Assembly: GCF_003385845.1 (NCBI RefSeq) | Contig: NZ_QRDJ01000009.1 | Location: 124,001 to 188,000 of the forward strand | Origin: Kushneria indalinina DSM 14324 | GTDB taxonomy: Bacteria; Pseudomonadota; Gammaproteobacteria; Pseudomonadales; Halomonadaceae | Reading direction: 5' to 3' | DNA length: 64,000 bases | Shown here: in pieces, positions 26,044 to 35,253 of the stretch | Numbering within the stretch: the stretch's first letter is position 1 | Layout of the letters: each line of letters begins with the position of its first letter | Notes under the pieces: model-generated | What the model was told of the DNA's origin: nothing | The model's database searches: none | What the model saw: only the letters and a program-made list of their open reading frames with translations | Program-made: the position numbers and the translations under genes

Positions 26044-28032
26044 TTACGACCGCGCCGCCATGATGCGCCGATAAAAGGCCACACAGACCGCGGTAAAGAC
26101 GCCCAGCCCCAGCCACTGCGCGGTGGATGCAAAGTCGCTGCCGACCAGCGCCAGCGGCGCCTCGCTGCCGGTAAAGCCGATCACGCCGGCCATCAACACG
26201 CCCATCAGGCTTTCCCCCACGATCAATCCCGAGGAGAGCAGCACGCCGCGCTGCTGCACGCGCTCGCGCGTTGAGGCATCTGTCCGGCTCAGGCGACGGG
26301 CCACGACCCATGACAGCACCGCGCCGACCACCAGCGGCATGTTCACGCTCGGCGGCAGATAGATACCGAGCCCCACCGCCAGCACCGGCAGACGGGCCAC
26401 GCCGCCGCGGCGGCGCAGCAGCTCGTCCACCAAGATCAGTACCGCCCCCAGCGCCACGCCGATCAGCAGCATGTGGGTATTAAGGTCACGATTGAAGATG
26501 CCGCTGGCGATCTGCGACATCAGCGTGGCCTGCGGCGCGGCGAGCGCCTGGGCGGGGTCCATGCCTTCGCGCGGCAGGGCGCCGGTAAAGCCGTAGGCGT
26601 TGTATAAAAGCGTCAGCACCGGCGGAATGATCAGCGCGCCCACCACACAGCCGATGATCAGCACCAGCTGCTGACGCCAGGGCGTGGCGCCGACCAGGTA
26701 ACCGGTTTTCAGATCCTGCAGGTTGTCATTGGAGATGGCGGCGATGGCCAGAATCACCGAGGTGGTAAACAGCGCCAAGCCCACGGCGAGCTGACCGCCG
26801 GCGGCGCCGGCAATGTCGGTGCTGATGCCGGAAAGCGCCAGGATCAGAAGCGAGACCAGAATCACCGCGATAATGCCGATGCCTGAAATGGGGCTGCTGG
26901 AAGAGCCCACCAGACCGGCCATGTAGCCACACGCCGCCGCGATCAAAAAGCCGAAGACAAAGGCAAAGAGCACGCAGCCGATAATCAGCGACCAGAAGGC
27001 CATTGAGGAGAGCCCCGGCGCGTTGTCCTGAATGAACACGGCAAAGACGGCCACCAGCGCGACCAGTAATACCCCGGCCAGGCTCAGAATCCACACGCCC
27101 GGCAGGTCCCGGTCGGTACGATCGATGTCGCTTTTATCCGGCCGGGCAGACGAGGCCAGCGCGTGCTTGAGCCCCTGAACCAGCGACTTCGACAGCGTCG
27201 CCAGCGTCCAGAGCGCGGCAATGGCGATGGTGCCGGCCCCCATGAAGCGCACCTCACTGGACCACAGCGCCATGCCCAGCTCGCTCAGTGACTGCCCCGG
27301 CGCCTGGGCGGTGGTCAGGGTCAGCCACGGCACCGCCACGCCCCAGGCGATCACCAGCCCGGTCAAAAGCGCCATGCCACCGACGATCCCGACCAGATAG
27401 CCCGCCCCGACCAGCGCCAGCGAAAAGCCGGTCGAGAGCTGAAAGGCGGCGCGCCCGGCGCTGAACCACAGACTGATGCTGTCGGCGAGCAGGCGAAAAC
27501 CGCTGGCCAGCAGCGTAAAGAGTGCGGCGACCACGCCGCCCAGAGCGATGTCCCCGGCGCCGGTCCCCCGGCCCGCTTCAGAAGGGCCCTCGCCGACTTT
27601 CAGGATCTCGGCCGCCGCCACGCCTTCCGGATAGGGCAGCGTGCTTTGCACCACCATGACCCGGCGCAGCGGAATGGTGTAGAGCACGCCCAGAATGCCG
27701 CCGATGGCGCAGATCGAAAACGCCTGCCAGAACGGGAAGCCGGCCCAGAAGCCGATCATTAAAAGCCCTGGCAGCACGAAGATAATCGCCGAGAGCGTGC
27801 CGGCTGCCGAGGCCTGGGTCTGCACCATGTTGTTTTCGAGAATATTGGCGTTGCGGCAGTAGCGCAGCACCGCCATGGAGATGACGGCCGCCGGAATCGA
27901 GGAGGCAAAGGTCAGCCCAACCTTGAGCCCGAGATAAACATTGGAGGCGGTGAAGACAACGGTAATCAGTGCGCCCAGCACGATGCCGCGCAGGGTCAGT
28001 TCGGGCAGGGCCTGCCCGTGAGGGTGAGACAT
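26044..28032 (-). CDS. OPT superfamily oligopeptide transporter
   Basis: A 662-residue polytopic membrane protein of the OPT family (prokaryotic branch), importing small peptides or metal chelates. Typical blocks are TASNVYLGLKVGLTFASSIPAAVISMAVL near residue 25, TLPYPEGVAAAEILKVGE near 125 and NDNLQDLKTGYLVGATPWRQQ in the second half. AGGAG lies nine bases before the ATG at 28032, fixing the start. It is transcribed alone. Confidence 0.92.
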   Translation of the reverse strand: MSHPHGQALPELTLRGIVLGALITVVFTASNVYLGLKVGLTFASSIPAAVISMAVLRYCRNANILENNMVQTQASAAGTLSAIIFVLPGLLMIGFWAGFPFWQAFSICAIGGILGVLYTIPLRRVMVVQSTLPYPEGVAAAEILKVGEGPSEAGRGTGAGDIALGGVVAALFTLLASGFRLLADSISLWFSAGRAAFQLSTGFSLALVGAGYLVGIVGGMALLTGLVIAWGVAVPWLTLTTAQAPGQSLSELGMALWSSEVRFMGAGTIAIAALWTLATLSKSLVQGLKHALASSARPDKSDIDRTDRDLPGVWILSLAGVLLVALVAVFAVFIQDNAPGLSSMAFWSLIIGCVLFAFVFGFLIAAACGYMAGLVGSSSSPISGIGIIAVILVSLLILALSGISTDIAGAAGGQLAVGLALFTTSVILAIAAISNDNLQDLKTGYLVGATPWRQQLVLIIGCVVGALIIPPVLTLLYNAYGFTGALPREGMDPAQALAAPQATLMSQIASGIFNRDLNTHMLLIGVALGAVLILVDELLRRRGGVARLPVLAVGLGIYLPPSVNMPLVVGAVLSWVVARRLSRTDASTRERVQQRGVLLSSGLIVGESLMGVLMAGVIGFTGSEAPLALVGSDFASTAQWLGLGVFTAVCVAFYRRIMAARS

Positions 28033-28262
28033 AAAAACCACTCCTGATGCGTACGCGCCCCGCCGCTGGGCGCCCCTACGGATCACCTTCACGACTACTG
28101 GCACGCACCATGACAATGCCCGCGAAGCTGTCACGGACCTTAAGATGTGTCGTGGGGAGGGTTTTACTTCATTTGCGGGCGGCGCGTCGAGCCCCTGGCG
28201 GTCATGCGACGCCAGCGCAGGCTACCTTTTGCCCTGATCGAGACAGCGTCACCCGGATACAA

Positions 28263-28286
28263 CAGCACCGCCGGATGGCGGTGCTG
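28263..28286 (-). terminator. Terminator hairpin of ubiK
   Basis: Perfect 10-bp stem (arms CAGCACCGCC and GGCGGTGCTG) with a four-base loop, 25 bases after the ubiK stop and followed by a short T-rich run on the minus strand. Confidence 0.6.
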
Positions 28287-28310
28287 GAAAATCGTGCTGG
28301 CCGGGAGAAA

Positions 28311-28838
28311 TCAGTCCGCCGTGCCCTGACCGCTCTGGTCATCGGCACCGGAGGCGCGCTTGCCGCTGCCCCGGGTGGACTTGCCGGCAGGCTTTGAGGC
28401 CGCCGCGCCGGAGGTGGCCTTGCCAGTGCCGGTCGCCGGCGTGTCGGTGGCCTCAGCGGTTGAATCGACCGCCGCTGCCGGCGCGTCATGCTCACCGGCC
28501 AGACGCTCGGCTTCGGCGGCCGTGTCTGCGCCACCGGGGGCGGCCGCGGCGCTCATCTCTGAAGGTGTGACCGCAGCGTTTGATTTGCCATCACGTTCAT
28601 CGAGCGCGGCTTCGAGTCGGGTGACCTGCTTTTCGAGATCTTCGACACGTGAACGGGTGCGCTGCAGCACCTCCATCATGACATCGAAGTCCTCGCGCGA
28701 GACCAGCTCCATGCGGTCAAAGGCGCTGCGCATGGCACTTTGTACCGTGCGCTGGATCTCTTCAGGGCCGCGGGAGACGTCCTGCAGCCGCTCGCCAACC
28801 TGTTGCGCCAGTCGTCCAAAAATATCGTGCTTTGCCAT
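28311..28838 (-). CDS. ubiK: Ubiquinone biosynthesis accessory factor UbiK with a long low-complexity tail
   Basis: Residues 1-85 are a BMFP/UbiK domain: amphipathic MAKHDIFGRLAQQVGERL, then SREDFDVMMEVLQRTRSRVEDLEKQVTRLEAAL, a trimeric coiled coil. UbiK binds UbiJ and helps the Ubi complex in the cytoplasm. The remaining ~90 residues are an Ala/Thr/Gly/Ser/Pro-rich tail ending in Lys/Arg-Gly repeats, absent from the ~96-residue E. coli protein and reminiscent of polyhydroxyalkanoate granule-associated proteins. GGAAGGG precedes the ATG at 28838. Confidence 0.85.
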   Translation of the reverse strand: MAKHDIFGRLAQQVGERLQDVSRGPEEIQRTVQSAMRSAFDRMELVSREDFDVMMEVLQRTRSRVEDLEKQVTRLEAALDERDGKSNAAVTPSEMSAAAAPGGADTAAEAERLAGEHDAPAAAVDSTAEATDTPATGTGKATSGAAASKPAGKSTRGSGKRASGADDQSGQGTAD

Positions 28839-29031
28839 GTCTGCCCTTCCTCTAATTGTCTGCGTTCCCGAAATGAGAGGGTCGGCCGCACCGCACCCGA
28901 GTATGCATGCCGACAATACCTGCCTACAGGATACGCAACATGGCGCCGAAACGCCTAAAAACAGCAGCGCACCAAAAGCGGGCATATCTGAACGACAGCC
29001 ATGCCATTTTAGTGCATACCGGCCCCTTTTC

Positions 29032-29048
29032 TGCGCAATTGTGGTGCT
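29032..29048 (+). promoter_or_regulatory. NtrC-like binding site upstream of amtB
   Basis: A 17-mer beginning TGCGC and ending GGTGCT, close to the enteric NtrC consensus TGCAC-N6-GGTGCA. It lies about 65 bp upstream of the -24 element. Match seen in sequence; binding inferred. Confidence 0.55.
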
Positions 29049-29113
29049 TACAGGAACTTACCCAAGCAGGAAATCCATAATAACTATCTGTTTTTAAAGC
29101 ATTCCAATGACGA

Positions 29114-29128
29114 TGGCACATTGCCTGC
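29114..29128 (+). promoter_or_regulatory. Sigma54-type promoter of amtB
   Basis: TGGCAC-N5-CTGC, with the invariant GG and GC ten bases apart, against the consensus TGGCAC-N5-TTGC. It would give a leader of about 175 bases before amtB. Nitrogen control of amtB by NtrC/RpoN is well known in proteobacteria. Confidence 0.6.
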
Positions 29129-29230
29129 CATGTAATGACAAGCGTCAATCAGCCTGATGACGTGCGCGACGCCCTGACCGATCACGGCGTTCAGGGGAAC
29201 CGCTACCGGATCGGTGAGGGGAATCCTTCC

Positions 29231-29250
29231 ATGACATCACCTGATGTCAT
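29231..29250. repeat. Palindrome in the amtB leader
   Basis: Perfect 9-base arms ATGACATCA and TGATGTCAT separated by two bases, 66 bases before the amtB start. Could be an operator for a dimeric regulator; not matched to a known one. Confidence 0.4.
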
Positions 29251-29315
29251 TCGTATTCATACCGGCGCGTGTGGCACTGACGCCCTCCAGACCCCGGCTG
29301 CAAGGATATAAACAC

Positions 29316-30563
29316 ATGAACGAACTTGTAGAAGTGCAGTATGCACTGGATACCTTTTATTTTTTGATCTGCGGTGCGCTGGTGCTGTGGATGGCCGCCG
29401 GCTTCTCGATGCTGGAGGCCGGTCTGGTCCGGGCCAAGAACACCACCGAGATTCTGACCAAGAACATGGCGCTGTTTGCCATTGCCTGCACCATGTACAT
29501 GCTCATCGGCTATCACATTGTCTATCTCGGCGATGGCGGCAGCATCCTGCCCGATTTCGGCTTTCTGATCGGTGCCGAAAACAGCGCCGATGGCGTGCTG
29601 GCAAGCGGTGGCGACACCTATTACGCCGCGCGCTCGGACTTCTTCTTTCAGGTCGTGTTCGTGGCCACCGCCATGTCGATCGTCTCCGGGGCCGTGGCCG
29701 AGCGCATGAAGCTCTGGTCCTTTCTGCTGTTTGCAGTGTTCATGACCGGGCTGATTTATCCGGTTCAGGCCTACTGGTCCTGGGGCGGCGGCTTTCTGGA
29801 TGAGGCCGGCTTCAGCGATTACGCCGGCTCCGGCATCGTGCACCTGTGTGGCGCTGCCGCCGCATTTGCCGGCGTGCTGGTGCTGGGCCCCCGCAAGGGC
29901 AAATACGGCAAAAACGGTGCCATTAACGCCATCCCCGGTGCCAACATGCCGCTGGCCACGCTGGGCACGTTTATCCTGTGGCTGGGCTGGCTGGGTTTTA
30001 ACGGCGGCTCGGAGCTCAAGCTCTCTGACATCAGCAGTGCCAACGCCGTGGCTCAGGTCTTTGCCAACACCAATGCTGCCGCCAGCGGCGGTGTGATCGC
30101 GGCACTGATTCTGGCCCGCCTGTGGTTTCGCAAGGCCGACCTCACCATGGGCCTCAACGGCGCGCTGGCAGGTCTTGTGGCCATTACCGCCGGCCCCTCT
30201 GCCCCGAGCATTCTGGCCGCCACCCTGGTCGGCGCCGTGGGCGGTGTACTGGTGGTGTTTGCCATCGTGGCGCTGGACAAGCTGCGCATCGATGACCCGG
30301 TAGGCGCCATTTCAGTGCACGGTGTCGTCGGCATTTGGGGCCTTCTGGCCGTGCCGCTGACCGACGGCGATGCCGGCTTTGGTGCCCAGCTTCTGGGCAT
30401 GGCGACCATCTTCATCTGGACTTTCGGAGCAAGCCTTGTCGTATGGCTGGCCATCAAGGCCGTCATGGGCGTGCGCGTCAGCGAAGAAGAAGAGTATGAA
30501 GGCGTGGATGTCGCTGAATGCGGACTGGAAGCCTATCCTGAATTCACCGGCGGCAAGCGCTAG
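29316..30563 (+). CDS. amtB: Ammonium transporter AmtB
   Basis: A 415-residue inner-membrane protein with eleven predicted spans that conducts ammonium. The two pore histidines appear in GSGIVHLCGAAAAFAG and ISVHGVVGIWGLLAVPL, and the N-terminal AAGFSMLEAGLVRAKNT block is typical. Start at 29316 with AAGGAT upstream. It precedes glnK, the reverse of the enteric glnK-amtB order, with a terminator between. The acidic C-terminal tail (SEEEEYEGVD) is where GlnK contacts occur. Confidence 0.97.
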   Translation: MNELVEVQYALDTFYFLICGALVLWMAAGFSMLEAGLVRAKNTTEILTKNMALFAIACTMYMLIGYHIVYLGDGGSILPDFGFLIGAENSADGVLASGGDTYYAARSDFFFQVVFVATAMSIVSGAVAERMKLWSFLLFAVFMTGLIYPVQAYWSWGGGFLDEAGFSDYAGSGIVHLCGAAAAFAGVLVLGPRKGKYGKNGAINAIPGANMPLATLGTFILWLGWLGFNGGSELKLSDISSANAVAQVFANTNAAASGGVIAALILARLWFRKADLTMGLNGALAGLVAITAGPSAPSILAATLVGAVGGVLVVFAIVALDKLRIDDPVGAISVHGVVGIWGLLAVPLTDGDAGFGAQLLGMATIFIWTFGASLVVWLAIKAVMGVRVSEEEEYEGVDVAECGLEAYPEFTGGKR

Positions 30564-30592
30564 GCGCTCGCCCGTCCGATTCGCACCGTTTC

Positions 30593-30617
30593 GGGCACCC
30601 CGCGAGGGTGCCCTTTT
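30593..30617 (+). terminator. Rho-independent terminator of amtB
   Basis: Arms GGGCACCC and GGGTGCCC around CGCGA, followed by TTTT. It separates amtB from glnK, implying that glnK has its own promoter or depends on read-through. Confidence 0.85.
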
Positions 30618-30709
30618 CATGCACCGGACAGGACATATGACTCAAGCATTCATGCCGACATGCCGCGACACCTTAAGCCGGGTGGCAATCATGTTTTTTC
30701 AACCGGTAG

Positions 30710-31120
<411 letters not shown>

Positions 31121-31140
31121 CCCCCGGGGTACGGACATGA

Positions 31141-31167
31141 AAAAACCCGCCGATCGGCGGGTTTTTT
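31141..31167. terminator. Terminator of glnK (bidirectional)
   Basis: A run of A, arms CCCGCC and GGCGGG around GATC, then TTTTTT. Serves glnK and, from the other side, azoR. Confidence 0.9.
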
Positions 31168-31187
31168 CTTTTGACTGACAGCGCCTT

Positions 31188-31847
<660 letters not shown>

Positions 31848-31931
31848 TCAAATCGATTGTGAAGCGCAATAATTACCTTTTCTCATTCGTTTTTACCGAA
31901 TGCTGCCGGCAATGCTTCTTCTTCAGACCAC

Positions 31932-31963
31932 AAAAAGGCGCCGGACACGATGCCGGCGCCTTT
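31932..31963 (-). terminator. Terminator of fpr
   Basis: Arms GGCGCCGG and CCGGCGCC with flanking A and T runs (T tract on the minus strand), about 55 bases after the fpr stop. Confidence 0.85.
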
Positions 31964-32018
31964 GGCATGACGTTTCCGGGCTGCTTCGTGATCCCGGTAT
32001 TACTTCTCGACCCCGGTA

Positions 32019-32798
32019 CTATTTTTCGACAAAGGCGCGCTCGATCACGTAGTCGCCCGGCTCGCCCATGCGCGGCGAGATGGTAAAGCCGAGCTCGTTA
32101 AGCACCTGGCTGCTCTCCTCGAGCATCGCCGGGCTGCCGCAGATCATGGCGCGGTCGTGCTCGGGGTCGAGCTGCGGCAGGCCGATATCGGCGGCCAGCT
32201 TGCCGGAGCGGATGTGGTCGGTCAGACGCCCCATGGTATGGAAGTCCTCGCGCGTCACGGTCGGATAGTAGATCAGTTTCTCGCTGATCTCCTCACCGAG
32301 CAGCTCGTGCTCGGGCAGATCCCGCGTGATGAACTCCTGATAGGCCAGCTCGCTGACAGTGCGCACGCCGTGGATCAGGATCACCTTGTCAAAGCGCTCG
32401 TAGGCTTCCGGGTCCTGAATCAGACTCAAAAACGGCGCCAGACCCGTGCCGGTGGAGAGCATGTAGAGATGGCGCCCTTCCTTGAGGTCATCGAGCACCA
32501 GCGTGCCGGTCGGCTTGCGGCTGACCAGCAGCGAGTCGCCGACCTGAAGGTGCTGAAGCCTTGAGGTCAGCGGACCGTCCTGCACCTTGATCGAGAAAAA
32601 CTCCAGATGCTCTTCCCAGTTGGGGCTGGCGATCGAGTAGGCACGCGTCAGCGGCTTGCCGTCGACCTCAAGCCCGATCATCACGAACTGGCCGTTTTTA
32701 AAGCGCAGGCTGTCCTCGCGGGTGGTGCGAAAGCTGAACAGCGAATCGTTCCAGTGATGAACGCTCAGGACTTCGGTGGTAGCAAACTTGCTGGACAC
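32019..32798 (-). CDS. fpr: Ferredoxin/flavodoxin--NADP+ reductase
   Basis: A 259-residue bacterial subclass-I FNR that exchanges electrons between NADPH and ferredoxin or flavodoxin; used in iron-sulfur and oxidative-stress metabolism. FAD motif RAYSIAS, NADP motif STGTGLAPF, and the C-terminal YVIERAFVEK typical of Pseudomonas-type Fpr. I choose the GTG at 32798 since AGGGAG lies nine bases before it; the ATG at 32828 has no ribosome site and would add ten untypical residues. Confidence 0.94.
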   Translation of the reverse strand: MSSKFATTEVLSVHHWNDSLFSFRTTREDSLRFKNGQFVMIGLEVDGKPLTRAYSIASPNWEEHLEFFSIKVQDGPLTSRLQHLQVGDSLLVSRKPTGTLVLDDLKEGRHLYMLSTGTGLAPFLSLIQDPEAYERFDKVILIHGVRTVSELAYQEFITRDLPEHELLGEEISEKLIYYPTVTREDFHTMGRLTDHIRSGKLAADIGLPQLDPEHDRAMICGSPAMLEESSQVLNELGFTISPRMGEPGDYVIERAFVEK

Positions 32799-32921
32799 GT
32801 TGGAGAACTCCCTGACAATGGGTCGCATTTGCAGTGGGTAAGGGGGCCTATTCTAGACACTGCGCCCGCAGGCGTCACGGCACGGACGCGCCTTCATTGC
32901 GCCTGATGAATCGAGGCCAAT

Positions 32922-32952
32922 AAAAAGGGGCCACACCGACGTGTGGCCCCTT
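32922..32952 (-). terminator. Terminator of the first chemoreceptor gene
   Basis: Perfect stem with arms AAGGGGCCACAC and GTGTGGCCCCTT, and a T tract on the minus strand, 20 bases after the chemoreceptor stop. Confidence 0.9.
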
Positions 32953-32971
32953 GATCCGTAACGTGCAGTGC

Positions 32972-35020
32972 TTAATGGCTCAGCCGGAACGCCCCCACCG
33001 TGGTCGCCAGGTGCTGGGCCTGCTGGTTGAGGGATTCGGCCGCCGCGGCCGACTCCTCGACCAGTGCGGCGTTCTGCTGCGTCATGTCATCAAGCTGAGT
33101 GATCGCCTGGTTGACCTGACCGATCCCGGTGGACTGCTCGTTGGTGGCGCGGCTTAACTCCTCGATCACCGTGCTGACCCGCCCGACCCGCTCGACAATC
33201 TCCCCCATCGCCTGGCTGGTGGCATTCACCAGCTCCGCGCCATTGACCGTCTCATGACTGGAGGTCGTGATCAGCGCCTTGATATCCCGCGCGGCCTGGG
33301 CGCTGCGATTGGCAAGCCCCCGCACTTCTTCGGCCACCACCGCAAAGCCGCGACCGTGCTCGCCCGCGCGGGCGGCCTCGACCGAGGCATTGAGCGCCAG
33401 CAGATTGGTCTGAAAAGCGATGCCGTCGATGACATCCACGATCGAGCCGATTTTCCCTGAGGTCTCGCGAATGCGCGCCATGGTCGCGACCACATCGTGC
33501 ATCTGCTCCCCACCGCGACGGGCCACGTCGGCCGCCTCATGGGCCAGACCATTGGCCTCCTTCGTGGAGGTCGCCGAATGCTCGACGGTGCTGGTCAGCT
33601 CCTCCATGGCCGCGGCGGACTCTTCCAGGTTGGCCGCGGTATTTTCGGTGCGCCGGGAGAGATCATGACCGCCGGCCGAAATCTCGGCCGCCGCCAGCTG
33701 TACCGAATGGCTCGAATCCCGTATGTCGATCAGTACCGTTTCCATGCGATCGACAAAGCTGTTGAAAGCCTCGGCCAGCTGTGCCGGCTCGTCCCGGCCC
33801 ATCACCGGCAGGCGCTGGGTCAGGTCACCGTCGCCGTTGGCAATCTGGCGCATGCGCTCGGCCAGCAGTTTAAGCGGTCGGGCGATCCGACGGCCGACCA
33901 TCCAGATGGCCGCCAATCCCAGGGCGCTGACCAGAAGCCCGACCAGTGCCATGGTAACAAGCGCCTGACGCTGCTGGTCCGCCAGCTCGTTTTGCAACGC
34001 GTTGAAGTCGGCATAGACCGCGCTTTTGGGCACCCGCAGCATCAGCTGCCAGCGGGTGGCATCGCCGATAGCCACCGGCAGCTGCAGTGTCAGGTTCTCA
34101 CCGGTCGTGGTCATGATCGAGCGATCGCCGCCACTGACCAGCTGCCGGGCAGTGTCGGCATCAAAGAACTGACTGGCCGGCCGGCTCGGACTGGCCGCAT
34201 CCCCCGTGTACCCCACGATGGTGCCGGCGTCCGATACCAGCGCGATGCTGCCCACGCCCTGATAAAGCCCCTGGTTGGCATCATTGAGCACGCTCTGGAT
34301 GAAATCCAGCGACAGGTCCACGCCGGCACTGCCGCGGAACACGCCGTTCACCATGATCGGCACGTTAAACGAGGTGACCAGCAGGGTCTGGCCGTTGTAG
34401 TCATAGGGGTGCGGGTCAGTCACACAGGGGCGCCCGGTCTCGCGGGTGCACAGATAATACTCGCCTTCGCGGATGCCGCTATCCATCACGGTTTCGCTTT
34501 CCATCCCCTCGCCCAGCGCCAGCACCTCGATGCTGCCGTTTTCGGTGCGATACCACCAGGGCATGAAGCGACCATCCTCGCCATATCCCGGTATGTTCTG
34601 ACCCTGATAGTCGGCGTCATTATCGAAGGCGTTGGGCTCCCAGCCGATAAACGCATCGAGAAAGTCAGGATTATCGATGACCCGCTGACGCACGATATTG
34701 GACATCACCTGCCGGTCGATCGGCAGCAGCGCCTGCCCCGTGGCCGGCTGCGCCATCATGGCATTGGTATTGGCAAGCTCGGTGGCGGTTTGCAGGGCAC
34801 GGTCAAGACGCGCGCTGATATCGCTGGCCTGAGCCTCGCCCAGCGCCTGCAGGCGGGCCTGAATGGACTCGCTGAGCTGCGTTTCGGTACGACTGGCCGC
34901 TTGCTGCTGGGTGCGTGTCATGGTCATCAACGAATACAGCACCAGCACGACCACCACCGCCAGCAGGCAGGCGCCAGCGGTGACGGTGACAAAATGACGA
35001 ATGGATCTGAACTGCAACAT
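32972..35020 (-). CDS. Methyl-accepting chemotaxis protein with dCache sensor (MCP-A)
   Basis: A 682-residue receptor: transmembrane helix at about residues 12-34, large periplasmic dCache-like sensor to about 345, second helix (LVTMALVGLLVSALGLAAIWMV), HAMP, and the signalling hairpin whose tip contains [15 protein letters not shown]. The sensor has GRFMPWWYR and PYDYNGQ, recalling TlpQ/McpU-like polyamine or amino acid sensors, plus a Cys-x7-Cys pair (CTRETGRPC). No CheR/CheB docking pentapeptide is present at the C-terminus. It is the closest paralogue of the next gene. Confidence 0.92.
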   Translation of the reverse strand: MLQFRSIRHFVTVTAGACLLAVVVVLVLYSLMTMTRTQQQAASRTETQLSESIQARLQALGEAQASDISARLDRALQTATELANTNAMMAQPATGQALLPIDRQVMSNIVRQRVIDNPDFLDAFIGWEPNAFDNDADYQGQNIPGYGEDGRFMPWWYRTENGSIEVLALGEGMESETVMDSGIREGEYYLCTRETGRPCVTDPHPYDYNGQTLLVTSFNVPIMVNGVFRGSAGVDLSLDFIQSVLNDANQGLYQGVGSIALVSDAGTIVGYTGDAASPSRPASQFFDADTARQLVSGGDRSIMTTTGENLTLQLPVAIGDATRWQLMLRVPKSAVYADFNALQNELADQQRQALVTMALVGLLVSALGLAAIWMVGRRIARPLKLLAERMRQIANGDGDLTQRLPVMGRDEPAQLAEAFNSFVDRMETVLIDIRDSSHSVQLAAAEISAGGHDLSRRTENTAANLEESAAAMEELTSTVEHSATSTKEANGLAHEAADVARRGGEQMHDVVATMARIRETSGKIGSIVDVIDGIAFQTNLLALNASVEAARAGEHGRGFAVVAEEVRGLANRSAQAARDIKALITTSSHETVNGAELVNATSQAMGEIVERVGRVSTVIEELSRATNEQSTGIGQVNQAITQLDDMTQQNAALVEESAAAAESLNQQAQHLATTVGAFRLSH

Positions 35021-35117
35021 GATGGCTCACCATGGCTGTCAAAGGCTGATAAAGACCTTCTGGGTATACCGGCCCGGCAGGTGAAGATCAGCGCCACCAT
35101 TCGTGCCTGTAAACTTG

Positions 35118-35144
35118 ATAACGGCCCGGAAAGATTAACCTTGA
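35118..35144 (-). promoter_or_regulatory. FliA (sigma28)-like promoter of MCP-A
   Basis: TCAA-N15-GCCGTTAT on the minus strand, against the flagellar consensus TAAA-N15-GCCGATAA. The leader would be about 90 bases. Confidence 0.55.
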
Positions 35145-35196
35145 TCAAAATCGACCAAGGTCGCAGCCGTTTTCAGCGCCGTGACAGCCAGCCTAT

Positions 35197-35236
35197 GAAA
35201 AGCCCCCCGAACGGTCGACCCGTCGGGGGGCTTCAA
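35197..35236 (-). terminator. Terminator of MCP-B
   Basis: Arms GAAGCCCCCCGA and TCGGGGGGCTTT around a 12-base loop with a short T run, 18 bases after the MCP-B stop on the minus strand. Confidence 0.85.
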
Positions 35237-35253
35237 AACAATGCACTCATCCA

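Larger units (their letters stand above)
28839..29315. other. Divergent control region between ubiK and amtB
   Basis: 477 bases without a credible gene. It contains an NtrC-like site, a sigma54-type promoter and a small palindrome, all described separately, on the amtB side; the ubiK promoter must lie nearer 28850-28950 but is not obvious. Confidence 0.7.

Noticed and set aside
28047-28397. 116-codon plus-strand frame between OPT and ubiK
   Set aside because: Overlaps the ubiK 3' end antisense, has no ribosome site and an Arg/Ala-rich composition without a domain.
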